A DNA stretch of 64,000 nt from JAPLKB01 sp964532465 (GTDB lineage: Bacteria > Desulfobacterota > Syntrophorhabdia > Syntrophorhabdales > Syntrophorhabdaceae), in contig CAZHHX010000001.1 in NCBI GenBank assembly GCA_964532465.1, positions 1-64,000 on the forward strand, written 5' to 3'. The notes under the pieces are model-generated. The model made no database searches. It worked only from the letters and a program-made list of their open reading frames with translations, and was not told the DNA's origin. Shown here piece after piece: positions 24,879 to 33,742 of the stretch (its first letter is position 1; each line of letters begins with the position of its first letter). A program made the position numbers and the translations under genes.

Positions 24879-26000
24879 ATGAAAAAATGTCTTGTCATCT
24901 TCTTTCTGCTCTTTTTTATCGCCAGTATTTCATATGCCAAGGACACGGTAAAAATCGGCCTTATAACACCATTGACGGGCGATGTAAAAACTTACGGAGA
25001 GTCGTCAAAGAATGCCTTTGTCATAGCTCTTGAGGAGTACGCGAAGAAAGGGAAATATACAATAGAACCGGTTATAGCGGACGACAAAAACGATCCCACA
25101 GAAGGCGCCAACGCGGCGCTCAAACTGATCACACAGGATAAGGTTATTGCCATAAGCGGCCCCCTTACTTCCAAAGTAACTATCCCTGTAAGCGATATAG
25201 CAAATAAAAACAGGATTCCCATGATTACCGGCGCTGCCACAAACCCGAAAGTAACAACATATGAAGGAAAAAGGAAGCCCTATATTTTCAGGGCATGCTA
25301 CACAGACCCTTTTCAGGGCACTGTGGCGGCAAATTTCGCGCTAAAGGAAATGAAGGCAAAAACAGCGGCGGTGCTTTATGATGTAGGCAACGATTATTCG
25401 AAAGGCCTGGCAGAGTTTTTTAAGTCAACTTTCGTAAAAGGTCAGGGAACTATCGTGGCTTATGAATCCTACCAGAAGGATGATGTGGATTTTTCAGCCC
25501 TGATTTCAAAAATAGCCATGAAGAAGCCCGACATTATCTATTTGCCTGACTATTACAACAAAGTAGCTCTTATCGCGAGGCAGGTAAGAGAAAAAGGTTT
25601 GAAATCAACAATGCTCGGCAGCGACGGATGGGACTCTCCGGATTTGATGAAGATTGCCGGCAGCGCCATAGTGGGAGGCTATTTTACCAATCACTACTCG
25701 CCTGACAGAAAAGACCCCATAGCAGATGCATTTATCAAAAGGTATAAGGAAAAACACGGGGCAGTGCCGGACGCTCTTGCAGCGCTCAGTTATGATGCCA
25801 CAATGATGCTGCTCAAAGCAATTGACAGCGGAAAAAAGCCGACGCAGGAAGAGATAATCAAATATCTTTCCTCTTTAAAAAATCACAAAGGAGTAACAGG
25901 AAATATAAGCTTTGACAAGAACGGCGACGCGGTGAAATCTGTTGTCCTCCTGAAGGTTGAGAAGGACAAAATAAAATATATGACGACAATTAATCCGTAA
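24879..26000 (+). CDS. livK: Branched-chain amino acid ABC transporter, substrate-binding protein
   Basis: Start ATG at 24879 is 7 bases after GAGG. A signal peptide ends at about SYAKD. The mature protein is a type I periplasmic binding protein (VKIGLITPLTGDVKTYGESSKN, then GPLTSKVTIPVSDIANKNRIPMITGAATNP). It captures leucine/isoleucine/valine or related amino or aromatic acids and passes them to LivHM. First gene of livKHMGF. The actual ligand is unknown. Confidence 0.92.
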   Translation: MKKCLVIFFLLFFIASISYAKDTVKIGLITPLTGDVKTYGESSKNAFVIALEEYAKKGKYTIEPVIADDKNDPTEGANAALKLITQDKVIAISGPLTSKVTIPVSDIANKNRIPMITGAATNPKVTTYEGKRKPYIFRACYTDPFQGTVAANFALKEMKAKTAAVLYDVGNDYSKGLAEFFKSTFVKGQGTIVAYESYQKDDVDFSALISKIAMKKPDIIYLPDYYNKVALIARQVREKGLKSTMLGSDGWDSPDLMKIAGSAIVGGYFTNHYSPDRKDPIADAFIKRYKEKHGAVPDALAALSYDATMMLLKAIDSGKKPTQEEIIKYLSSLKNHKGVTGNISFDKNGDAVKSVVLLKVEKDKIKYMTTINP

Positions 26001-26073
26001 AAGCTGTATAATGCTGCACGGTGAGGTAAGTGTTTTTAAACCGGCAAAGTCATGAGCTGCACGGAGATTTGCG

Positions 26074-26964
26074 ATGGAACTTCTCGGTTATATAATTGAA
26101 CAAATTATTAACGGCCTCCAGTTAGGAGCTGTCTATGCACTTATCGCTCTCGGTTACACCATGGTTTACGGGGTGCTGAGGCTTATCAATTTTGCTCATG
26201 GCGACATCTTCATGCTCGGAGCTTTCATTGCCTATTTTCTTATTACAAAATTCGGTATGCCCATCTATCTTGTTTTTATTATCACCATGCTCAGCACAGG
26301 TCTTGCCGGATATCTCATTGAAAAAATAGCCTATAAGCCGCTCAGACAGGCGCCGAAGATTTCCCTGCTTATTACCGCCGTTGGCGTTTCATTGTTCCTT
26401 GAATATTTTCTCAGTCTGAATGCTCTTTTTACCCCGAATTACATTGCCTTTCCCAGACCCTTTGAAATTCAAAGCTATGATCTTTCCCTGTTTTCTGTGA
26501 CAAATGTGCAGCTCCTTATATTCCTTGTTACATTTGTTTCCCTCTTTCTTGTCTATCTGCTTGTTTACCGGACAAAATACGGAAAGGCCATGCGGGCGGT
26601 TTCACATGACAAGGAAACAGCTTCACTCATGGGTATCGGCATTGACGGAATTATTTCATTCACTTTTATTGTCGGCGCGTCACTGGCAGGCCTGGGAGGC
26701 ATACTTTACGGGATCGCCTATCCTCAGATCAATGTATTCATGGGGATCATGCCCGGCATAAAATCATTCATAGCGGCAGTATTGGGCGGCATCGGCATTG
26801 TCTACGGCGCGGTGCTCGGAGGATTTACCATCGGTCTTTTAGAGGTCTTTGTCTCCGCCTTTGTTTCATCTACATTCAGAGACGGTATAATATTTATTAT
26901 TCTTCTGCTTGTTCTCATTTTTAAACCAAGCGGGATCTTCGGAAAAAGGATTGAGAAGGTATGA
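26074..26964 (+). CDS. livH: Branched-chain amino acid ABC transporter permease LivH
   Basis: A 296-aa inner-membrane permease with about eight helices. Landmarks are NGLQLGAVYALIALGYTMVYG at the N-terminus and the ATPase-coupling loop RAVSHDKETASLMGIGID. It forms the translocation pore with LivM; its stop overlaps livM by 4 bp. Confidence 0.93.
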   Translation: MELLGYIIEQIINGLQLGAVYALIALGYTMVYGVLRLINFAHGDIFMLGAFIAYFLITKFGMPIYLVFIITMLSTGLAGYLIEKIAYKPLRQAPKISLLITAVGVSLFLEYFLSLNALFTPNYIAFPRPFEIQSYDLSLFSVTNVQLLIFLVTFVSLFLVYLLVYRTKYGKAMRAVSHDKETASLMGIGIDGIISFTFIVGASLAGLGGILYGIAYPQINVFMGIMPGIKSFIAAVLGGIGIVYGAVLGGFTIGLLEVFVSAFVSSTFRDGIIFIILLLVLIFKPSGIFGKRIEKV

Positions 26965-27893
26965 AGTTCTTTCTTGAATCGAAAAAGTTTTTATTAGTGT
27001 CTGTTGCCGTCTATATTCTGCTCAAGATACTCTTTGCCAATAATTTCATATCGGTCTATATTCAGCAGATTACCTTATACGCCCTCATAGTGACTATAGC
27101 CGCTCTGGGTCTCAATGTCATCTATGGCTATACGGGCCAGTTTTCATTAGGTCATGCGGCATTCTACGGCATCGGCGCTTATACATCCGCCTATCTCGCA
27201 AAGATATTGGGAGTGGAAAGCGTTTTCTCTTTTCTGCCAGTACTGCTTGTCAGCGGTATTGTTGCCGGCTGTATCGGCTATCTCATAGGAATCCCCATTT
27301 TGAGGCTGCGGGATGATTTTCTGGCTATAGCAACTCTCGGTTTCGGTACCCTTGTCAGGGTCTTTCTGGACAATTCCGACAGGTTCTCAGAGGTACTCGG
27401 CGGATCAAGAGGTTTTGTCGGTATAACAAAAATCACCAACCTTGAACTTACGTTTTTTTCCGCGTTGTTCATTGTTTTGATTACAAAGAATCTCATATAT
27501 TCACGGTATGGGCTTTTCCTGCGGTGCATAAGGGACGATGAACTTGCCGCAACCTCAGCGGGAATTAACATTACAAAAGCTAAACTGATGGCATTTTCCT
27601 ACGGATGCATGCTTGCGGGAATCGCCGGCGGACTGTATGCCCATCTTTACACCTTTTTACATCCGTCAAATTTTGACATGCTCAAATCGATAGATTTTCT
27701 TATCATTGTTATAATCGGCGGTATGGGAAGCATCAGGGGAACGATATTAGCGAGCCTTATATGGGTAGGGTTTATAGAAGGGCTGCGGATCGTCCTGCCT
27801 GTTGAAATGCTCGATTTAAGATGGGTGGTAATCCCGGTTCTGCTTATCGCATTGATGATGTGGAAGCCTTACGGATTGATGGCAAAAAAATAA
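26961..27893 (+). CDS. livM: Branched-chain amino acid ABC transporter permease LivM
   Basis: A 310-aa permease: LNVIYGYTGQFSLGHAAFYG near residue 53 and coupling loop CIRDDELAATSAGINITKAK. It pairs with LivH. The sequence ends WKPYGLMAKK, typical for the family. A 17-bp gap separates it from livG. Confidence 0.93.
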   Translation: MKFFLESKKFLLVSVAVYILLKILFANNFISVYIQQITLYALIVTIAALGLNVIYGYTGQFSLGHAAFYGIGAYTSAYLAKILGVESVFSFLPVLLVSGIVAGCIGYLIGIPILRLRDDFLAIATLGFGTLVRVFLDNSDRFSEVLGGSRGFVGITKITNLELTFFSALFIVLITKNLIYSRYGLFLRCIRDDELAATSAGINITKAKLMAFSYGCMLAGIAGGLYAHLYTFLHPSNFDMLKSIDFLIIVIIGGMGSIRGTILASLIWVGFIEGLRIVLPVEMLDLRWVVIPVLLIALMMWKPYGLMAKK

Positions 27894-27910
27894 AATAAAA
27901 GTTTTGAACT

Positions 27911-28678
27911 ATGAGAGCGCTTGAAGTAATAAACCTTGAAAAAAGTTTCGGCGGTGTTAAAGCTGTCGATAAGATGTCCTTTCACGTGCAGGAAGGCGAA
28001 ACCCTCGGCATAATAGGGCCTAACGGCGCCGGTAAAACCACGGCATTCAATCTTATTACCGGTTTTTACCATCCTGACGGAGGCATGATAAAATTCTATG
28101 ATAAAGACATAACAGGCGCCCCTCCCTACAAGCTGTCGCATTTCGGAATATCACGGACCTTTCAGAATATGAGGTTATTCAGCAATCTTACTGTCTTTGA
28201 AAATATCTTATCGGCTGTGCTTGCCAGGAGGAGTTACAATATGCTCTCCGCTGTATTCCGGACTGAAAAATATTTTGCCGCGGAAAAGAAAGCTGAAGAA
28301 AAGACAAGGGGCCTCATCAATTTTTTCGGGCTGTCAGGCAAGGAAGGCTATCCTGCCGGAAGTCTGCCTTACGGAGAGCAGAGAAAACTGGAACTGGCGA
28401 GAGCGCTTTCAACAGGGCCGAAATTATTGCTCATTGATGAGCCGGGGGCGGGCATGAACCCCAGGGAAGTCCTTGATTTTGTGGACACGATACATGTGAT
28501 TAAGGAAAAATATTCTCTTTCAATAATTATCATAGAGCACCAGATGAAGCTTGTAATGGGTATTTCCGACAGGATAGTGGTAATGGATTTTGGTGAAAAG
28601 ATCATGGAAGGCCTGCCCTCAGAGGTGAAAAAAGACAAAAAAGTAATCGAGGCATACCTCGGAGAGGCCCTGGAGTGA
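27911..28678 (+). CDS. livG: Branched-chain amino acid ABC transporter ATPase LivG
   Basis: A 255-aa ATPase. Walker A is GPNGAGKTT, signature-like LPYGEQRKLELARAL, Walker B LLLIDEPGAGMNP, and H-loop IIEHQM. The P-Y-G-E-Q-R-K signature instead of LSGGQ is typical of LivG. Confidence 0.94.
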   Translation: MRALEVINLEKSFGGVKAVDKMSFHVQEGETLGIIGPNGAGKTTAFNLITGFYHPDGGMIKFYDKDITGAPPYKLSHFGISRTFQNMRLFSNLTVFENILSAVLARRSYNMLSAVFRTEKYFAAEKKAEEKTRGLINFFGLSGKEGYPAGSLPYGEQRKLELARALSTGPKLLLIDEPGAGMNPREVLDFVDTIHVIKEKYSLSIIIIEHQMKLVMGISDRIVVMDFGEKIMEGLPSEVKKDKKVIEAYLGEALE

Positions 28679-28682
28679 GTGA

Positions 28683-29393
28683 ATGCTGCTCAAAATAAAC
28701 AATCTCGCCATAAATTACGGCGTAATCAGGGCCCTTGATAATATTACATTAGAGATAAGGCCCGGTGAAATTCTCTCTGTTATCGGCGCGAACGGCGCGG
28801 GAAAGACTACTCTTTTGAGGTCTGTTGCCGGGTTAATTAAACCGCGAGCAGGGAATATTGAATTTGAAGGCCGGGAAATAAGCGGGCTTAAACCTGAAAA
28901 GATCGTAAAGTGCGGCATTACCATGGTGCCGGAGGGAAGGCAGGTATTCCCCGATCTTTCGGTAAAGGAAAATCTTGAACTCGGCGGATACTCGCTTAAT
29001 GACAGACACCTGAAAAAGGAGCTCTACGAGCTTATTCTGACTACCTTTCCCAGGCTCAAAGAGCGCCTGAAACAACACGCGGGCACCCTGTCAGGAGGCG
29101 AGCAGCAGATGCTTGCCATGGGCAGAGCGCTTATGGCCAATCCGAAACTCCTGCTCCTTGATGAGCCGTCAATGGGACTTTCACCGATTATTACCAAAGA
29201 AATATTCGCGCTGATTCAGCTTATAAATAAAGAAAAACATATATCCATGATCCTCGTTGAACAGAATGCCCACATGGCGATGGAATGCTCTCAGAGAACC
29301 TATGTCCTTGAAAACGGCAGCATTGTCATGGAAGGCGAATCATCAGTACTCAAGCACAACGCAAGAGTCACAGAAGCATACCTGGGCATATAA
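28683..29393 (+). CDS. livF: Branched-chain amino acid ABC transporter ATPase LivF
   Basis: A 236-aa ATPase with Walker A GANGAGKTT, signature LSGGEQQMLAMGRAL, Walker B LLLLDEPSMGLSP and H-loop VEQNAH. Last gene of the operon. Confidence 0.94.
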   Translation: MLLKINNLAINYGVIRALDNITLEIRPGEILSVIGANGAGKTTLLRSVAGLIKPRAGNIEFEGREISGLKPEKIVKCGITMVPEGRQVFPDLSVKENLELGGYSLNDRHLKKELYELILTTFPRLKERLKQHAGTLSGGEQQMLAMGRALMANPKLLLLDEPSMGLSPIITKEIFALIQLINKEKHISMILVEQNAHMAMECSQRTYVLENGSIVMEGESSVLKHNARVTEAYLGI

Positions 29394-29514
29394 AAAATAA
29401 ATTCTGATATCTTCGGTTTTTAAGCTTTTGCTGACGTAAAAAACACCGAACTTCATCGACTCAAGACTGTTTGTTCAGGACAACCCGACGTTGTTGCCAA
29501 TGACATATCCAGGT

Positions 29515-29949
29515 TTACGGAAATTGAATCCACGGCCCGGGATTGACGTTATTTTCCCAGGTCCAGAAGTTGAACTGTCCGGAAGAGATCCTGAAGACCA
29601 GGATTGTCGGAGAGTCAGGTGTTCCCGTACCTATCTGTTTCAGCCAGGTGAATTTCTCATATAGTCTTTCGCGGATGCTCATATCTTCAATAAGTTCGAT
29701 CCTGCCTGTAACACGGAGGACTGTGCCGATATCCGGCGGTATGCCGGGTTGATGGAAAGCTATCTCAATATTCGGATTTGCCAGAAGCTGAGACGCCACA
29801 GATTTTATCGCGGAGGTATAGAAATATATTCCGCTTTTATCCGCAAGCCATACGGTCATAGGACGCACATGTGGTTTTTCACCATCCGCTGTTGCAAGAA
29901 AACCGTTGGGAGTTTTCTCCATATATTCAATACAGTCTTCGAAAGTCAT
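29515..29949 (-). CDS. Pyridoxamine 5'-phosphate oxidase-fold protein
   Basis: The start at 29949 has GGAGG 8 bases upstream on the minus strand, better than the ATG five codons earlier. A 144-aa split-barrel protein: GFLATADGEKPHVRPMTVW then GIYFYTSAIKSVASQLLANPNIEIAF, the usual flavin-binding layout. It is one of the general FMN- or F420-binding PNPOx-like proteins; it is too short to be the real PdxH and the substrate is unknown. Confidence 0.85.
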   Translation of the reverse strand: MTFEDCIEYMEKTPNGFLATADGEKPHVRPMTVWLADKSGIYFYTSAIKSVASQLLANPNIEIAFHQPGIPPDIGTVLRVTGRIELIEDMSIRERLYEKFTWLKQIGTGTPDSPTILVFRISSGQFNFWTWENNVNPGPWIQFP

Positions 29950-30059
29950 GTCAATTACCTCCATGAATATAAATTATTATCTTGCATTATTCCATAGTTT
30001 TTCTCGGTTTTATCTCTGATTCCCCGTTTCGCTTGTGGTGGGGTATCATCATGATTTGT

Positions 30060-30088
30060 TTGATTTTATTTTATTAATTGGGTAATAT
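30060..30088 (+). promoter_or_regulatory. Sigma70 promoter of the second ParB-like gene
   Basis: TTGATT (30060-30065) and TAATAT (30083-30088), 17 bp apart, lie 35 bp ahead of the ATG at 30123. Good spacing, moderate match. Confidence 0.5.
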
Positions 30089-30122
30089 TTTGTATATAAA
30101 AAAATAAAATAAGGGGGATGTG

Positions 30123-31067
30123 ATGGCAACAAAGAAAACAGCGGAAAGCCCGGAATTTTTGCACCTGCCTTTGGGAAGCATTATCGTGGAAGAACAGATT
30201 CGTTCAAAGATCGACATGACAAGCGAGTCCTTTAAATCTCTTATGGAGTCGATAAACGACAGAGGAGTTCTTGAACCTGTTCTGGTTACACAAAAAGATG
30301 ACAAGTATCTGCTCATATGCGGAGAAAGACGATATCTGGCTGCTCAGAAACTGGGTCATGAATCAATCCCTGCAAGGATTGTAAATGCAGTCACCCAGAA
30401 GGATGAAATACTGGCAATACAGTTAGTAGAGAACCTCCAGCGGGAGGACTTGAATCCCATAGATCAGGCCAAAGGCATACTCGCCTTTTTTCAGGCAAAA
30501 CATCCGGGCAATGTATACAATTTGGATGGGGTAATGAGCGAATTGATGAAAATACAGTTGAAGCCCGGAACCATGTCAGAAGAAATGGTATTCACTGTGA
30601 ATACCATTTCTGAAATCTCCGGAAAGTCTTATTCTACGCTGTTCCGCACGATATCACTCTTGAAACTGGTTTCTAAAATTCAGGACGCAATTGTAGATGG
30701 AAAGCTCCCTGTTTCTCAGGGTTATCTCTTTGCTGCCAACTTTGGAAGTCCCGCCTTTTTTACCATCTTTGATGAAATTATGGAGAAACCTGTAACCAAC
30801 GCTAAATTAGAAAAGATGCTTATTGCCTATAAAAAAGCAAAACCCGGATCAACATCAAAACCCATGCCTATTAAAAAGAAGGTTGTCGTCTTACAAAACG
30901 CGAAATCATACTTTGAGAAAAAGACCGGCATGTACGCGAAACCCGACCTCCAGAAATTCCTTGATGAGCTTCATGTTTTAGTTGCTTTCATGGAAGAGCA
31001 GGTTCAGAAAGCCCCGGCAACGGTAAATATAAAAAAACCGGAGAATAAACCAAGGCCGCAGGTATAA
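30123..31067 (+). CDS. ParB/RepB/Spo0J-family protein, copy 2
   Basis: A 314-aa paralogue of the protein at 3209-4138. Shared features: start MATKKT, LLICGERRYLAA, VENLQREDLNPIDQAKG, TISEISGKSYSTLFRTISLLKL, and a C-terminus that ends RPQV. GGGGG lies before the ATG at 30123. No ParA partner is present. The 3' third of this gene and at least 40 bp beyond its stop recur at 39049-39430, bracketing the accessory island, so copy 2 may have taken part in a duplication or recombination that brought in the island. Confidence 0.85.
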   Translation: MATKKTAESPEFLHLPLGSIIVEEQIRSKIDMTSESFKSLMESINDRGVLEPVLVTQKDDKYLLICGERRYLAAQKLGHESIPARIVNAVTQKDEILAIQLVENLQREDLNPIDQAKGILAFFQAKHPGNVYNLDGVMSELMKIQLKPGTMSEEMVFTVNTISEISGKSYSTLFRTISLLKLVSKIQDAIVDGKLPVSQGYLFAANFGSPAFFTIFDEIMEKPVTNAKLEKMLIAYKKAKPGSTSKPMPIKKKVVVLQNAKSYFEKKTGMYAKPDLQKFLDELHVLVAFMEEQVQKAPATVNIKKPENKPRPQV

Positions 31068-31239
31068 TGGGTGTGCCTTCGGGGGGCTGTATCAGCACAA
31101 ACCCTTACCTGAAATAGTAAGATTTCGTGCTGCCGGTCTCATGAGAAAGGAAGAGAAAATGCTTTATGCATGCGAAGTGTGAGCTTCGCGGTTTCCTTAG
31201 AACAATGATTAGCATATGAAAGAGTCAGGTAGAGTTTTA
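31068..31239. other. Short intergenic region after ParB copy 2
   Basis: No gene. The first 40 bp (GTGTGCCTTCGG...) match the region after the ParB fragment at 39391. Confidence 0.4.
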
Positions 31240-31293
31240 ACCGGTAAAAAGTTGACCCCAGCTTTTTACCGGTTGCACAATAACACTTATAAT
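31240..31293 (+). promoter_or_regulatory. Promoter and probable operator of the sigma54 regulator gene
   Basis: A perfect 12-bp inverted repeat ACCGGTAAAAAG...CTTTTTACCGGT (31240-31273, 10-bp spacer) overlaps a sigma70-like promoter, TTTACC (31265-31270) and TATAAT (31288-31293), 17 bp apart, 20 bp before the regulator start. The repeat has no T-run, so it looks more like an operator than a terminator. The transcription factor that would bind it is unknown; autoregulation is possible. Confidence 0.55.
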
Positions 31294-31312
31294 TCTATAA
31301 TGAAAAAATACA

Positions 31313-32806
31313 ATGAAAATCTTACTTACCTTTACAGGATTTCATGATCCGTACACAATCGGCCTCATTGGCGAAGAAGAATTGCCGGGCCCAATTTTAT
31401 CGTTAGCAAAGAAAGTCCGTTTTGATAAGATAATTCTTCTTTCCACACCTCGCACAGAAAACCATACCAATAAAACAAAGAATGCCCTGGAATCGCAGCA
31501 ATCAAATTTGTCTATCGAAATATGTGACCTTCCCTTAAATGATCCCACGGATTATCTACAAATTTTAAGAGAACTGCGTAGTAAATTTCAGGTCATTTCT
31601 GATAACAACCATGATGCTGAATTCTCTATTTCAGTAGCTTCCGGGACTCCACAGATGCATGCCTGTTGGTTATTGCTTGTAGCAAGTGGAGAAGTACCTG
31701 CACGTATTCTTCATATAAGACCGCCACAATTTGTGACAAAAGATAGAATGCTTATCACGGAGATTGATCTTGGATCGCCGGATTTTCCTGTTATTAAACC
31801 CAATTTATACATATCAGATCGTAAAGATGAAGTACCGCACCCTGATATTAACGATGTTATTCGTGATGTAGGTATTGTCGGTGACCATCCATTAATGAAA
31901 AAGGCAATTGAGATTGCTGCAATGCTGGCGCCTTCAGATGTACCCATGCTGATACTTGGCGAAACCGGAACAGGAAAGGAATTATTTGCAAAGCTCATCC
32001 ACAGGCTAAGTAACCGTTCAAAGAATCCCTTTGTCTCTATAAACTGTGGTGCAATCCCGAAAGAGCTCGCAGAGAGCATACTCTTCGGACATAAAAGAGG
32101 AGCATTCACTGGAGCCATTGCTGACCTTACCGGTAAATTTGATGCAGCAAATACCGGGACCTTATTCCTCGATGAATTAGGTGAACTGCCAATGTCAACG
32201 CAGTCCAAACTCCTTCGCGTTCTTGATGATGGCATGGTAGAGACCCTGGGACATGCAAAACCTCATAAAGTTGATGTCCGTATTATTGCTGCAACCAATC
32301 AAAATATTCATGAAGCCATAAAGTCAGGAAAATTCCGTCAGGATTTATATTACAGACTTAGCGTGGGTGAAATCCACTTGCCTCCATTGCGCAAACGAAG
32401 AAGTGACATCACTAAAATAGCCCTTTATATACTTGACCGGATTAATGAGACATTAAAAAAACCGAAGCGATTATCAACAGGAGCTTTAATAAGATTACAA
32501 AACCATAGCTGGCAAGGGAATGCCCGTGACCTTGATAATGTCATTGAGCGTTCTGCGAGACTCTCAAGAAAAGAGGTGCTGGATGCAGAGGATTTGATGA
32601 TTACGGAACCAGTGGGAGATGATAATTCATCTTTAACATCACCCGATCTTCATCAAGGTTTTTCCATAGAAAAATATCTTGCAGACTCAAGGAAAGAATT
32701 AATAAACAAGGCTTTAGAGATAGCTGGCGGCAACCAGAGCGAGGCTGCCCGCCTCCTCGATATTTCCCCACAGGCAGTCCACAAGTTCTTGAAAAAAGAG
32801 GGGTAG
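31313..32806 (+). CDS. Sigma54-dependent activator with N-terminal CARF/RtcR-like domain
   Basis: A 497-aa regulator. The N-terminal region (about 1-165) is not a receiver or PAS domain. It begins KILLTFTGFHDP, has FDKIILLSTP, and carries SVASGTPQMHACWLLLVASG (106-125), matching the GGT/SGT-x-x-M core of CARF domains that bind cyclic oligonucleotides or RNA ends. The AAA+ domain (about 185-420) has Walker A GETGTGKE (215-222), the sigma54-contact loop GAFTGA (near 262), Walker B LFLDELGE, and an arginine finger region. A Fis-type helix-turn-helix ends the protein (GNQSEAARLLDISPQAVHKFLKK). Predicted to open sigma54 promoters at 33692 and 38018 when its ligand binds. Confidence 0.88.
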   Translation: MKILLTFTGFHDPYTIGLIGEEELPGPILSLAKKVRFDKIILLSTPRTENHTNKTKNALESQQSNLSIEICDLPLNDPTDYLQILRELRSKFQVISDNNHDAEFSISVASGTPQMHACWLLLVASGEVPARILHIRPPQFVTKDRMLITEIDLGSPDFPVIKPNLYISDRKDEVPHPDINDVIRDVGIVGDHPLMKKAIEIAAMLAPSDVPMLILGETGTGKELFAKLIHRLSNRSKNPFVSINCGAIPKELAESILFGHKRGAFTGAIADLTGKFDAANTGTLFLDELGELPMSTQSKLLRVLDDGMVETLGHAKPHKVDVRIIAATNQNIHEAIKSGKFRQDLYYRLSVGEIHLPPLRKRRSDITKIALYILDRINETLKKPKRLSTGALIRLQNHSWQGNARDLDNVIERSARLSRKEVLDAEDLMITEPVGDDNSSLTSPDLHQGFSIEKYLADSRKELINKALEIAGGNQSEAARLLDISPQAVHKFLKKEG

Positions 32807-32811
32807 TTAAT

Positions 32812-32827
32812 TTCAACCATGGTTGTA
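32812..32827. promoter_or_regulatory. Dyad site a (TTCAACC-AT-GGTTGTA)
   Basis: The palindrome CAACCATGGTTG sits five bases after the regulator stop. It is the first of four TTCAACC-N2-GGTTGAA-like dyads found in this module; see 33529 and 37887. I infer that it is a binding site of the sigma54 activator. Confidence 0.45.
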
Positions 32828-32856
32828 AAGATGTTGGTATTATTTTATAATAGCAA

Positions 32857-33006
32857 GGGCCTCTTGCAAAAGCATTGTGATTGCCTTTTTCTGTCATTCC
32901 TGCGAAAGCAGGAATCCAGTGAATTTAAGGGCTTCTGGATACCGGTGCTTGTGCCCTTCAGGGTGTTCAACGGTATGACGACATTTTGAAGTTTTGCAAG
33001 AAGCCC
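32857..33006. repeat. 150-bp dispersed element with inverted ends
   Basis: Ends GGGCCTCTTGCAAAA and TTTTGCAAGAAGCCC pair over 14 of 15 bases. The interior contains TGTCATTCCTGCGAAAGCAGGAA, a short hairpin, and GTGCTTGTGCCCTTCAGGGT, which recurs at 23324. This looks like a REP-type or MITE-like element between the regulator and hicBA. Confidence 0.7.
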
Positions 33007-33105
33007 GCAAGATAAGGAAAATGTTCTCAATTTTCAATAGATTAATAAATGGCAGCACATAATTGTATTATGGAAGAAAAGAATCTCTGCTTATCATGGA
33101 GGTAA

Positions 33106-33315
33106 ATGAAAATGAAATTCAAGGTAGTTGTTCATAATGCGGAAGAAGGGGGCTACTGGGCTGAAGTTCCAGCAATACCAGGATGTTTTACGCAAGGCGA
33201 TACATGGGAGGAACTGCTTCATAACATATATGAATCTGTCGAGGCTTGTTTATCTGTGGATGTAGAGCCGACACAGATGAACCCCGACGACAAGGTGCTT
33301 GAAATAGCAATATGA
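33106..33315 (+). CDS. hicB: HicB-family antitoxin
   Basis: A 69-aa protein with a partially degraded-RNase-H-like fold: FKVVVHNAEEGGYWAEVPAIPGCFTQGDTWEELLHN is diagnostic of the HicB/UPF0150 family. It lacks the C-terminal DNA-binding domain found in longer HicBs. GGAGG lies upstream. Stop overlaps hicA by ATGA. Here the order is antitoxin then toxin. Confidence 0.9.
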   Translation: MKMKFKVVVHNAEEGGYWAEVPAIPGCFTQGDTWEELLHNIYESVEACLSVDVEPTQMNPDDKVLEIAI

Positions 33316-33518
33316 AAAGCATATCAGGAAAAGAGCTTTGTAAAATCCTGGAAAATAAAGAGTGGCTCTTAAAGACTATCAACGGAAGCCACCATGTATA
33401 TATGAAAGCAGGAAAGAAAGAGCGCATAAGCATTCCGGTTCATGGCAACAGAGACCTGAAGATGGGTTTGCTGAAAGCTGTAATGAAGATCGCAGAGATA
33501 GAAGAATCGGAATTATAG
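33312..33518 (+). CDS. hicA: HicA-family mRNA interferase toxin
   Basis: A 68-aa dsRBD-like toxin. GKELCKILENKEW, then the catalytic histidine in GSHHVYMK, then ISIPVHGNRDLKMGLLKAVMK. It cleaves mRNA when free of HicB. It sits between the regulator gene and the sigma54 promoter of the ATPase cassette. Confidence 0.92.
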   Translation: MKSISGKELCKILENKEWLLKTINGSHHVYMKAGKKERISIPVHGNRDLKMGLLKAVMKIAEIEESEL

Positions 33519-33528
33519 AGTAGATTGC

Positions 33529-33544
33529 TTCAACCTGAGTTGTT
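33529..33544. promoter_or_regulatory. Dyad site b, candidate enhancer of the ATPase cassette
   Basis: TTCAACC-TG-AGTTGTT, about 150-165 bp upstream of the -24 element at 33693. That distance is typical for upstream activator sequences bound by sigma54 activators. It shares the TTCAACC half with sites a and c2. Confidence 0.5.
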
Positions 33545-33691
33545 GCTGTTTAAATGGTGGTTTAAATAAGATGGGAAATGGGGGTTTACAAATTGCTAAT
33601 TGTGGAATGTGGAATGGATAATCACAAAGCGCAGAGTGTATTGGGCAATGATAGGAATTACGACTCACGAATTACGACCGACTTTCTGCTC

Positions 33692-33706
33692 TGGCACGTT
33701 TGTTGC
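33692..33706 (+). promoter_or_regulatory. Sigma54 (-24/-12) promoter of the ATPase cassette
   Basis: TGGCAC-GTTTG-TTGC followed by T, a full match to the sigma54 consensus TGGCAC-N5-TTGC(A/T). GG (33693-33694) and GC (33705-33706) are separated by exactly 10 bp. Transcription should start near 33718, 25 bp before the ATPase start. A sigma54 activator is encoded less than 1 kb upstream. Confidence 0.8.
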
Positions 33707-33742
33707 TTTACACAATAGCATGATTTACGACAGGAGCATCGA

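Noticed and set aside
32880..32960. A third sigma54 promoter downstream of dyad site a
   Set aside because: Candidate GG and GC pairs there are 7-8 bp apart, not 10.
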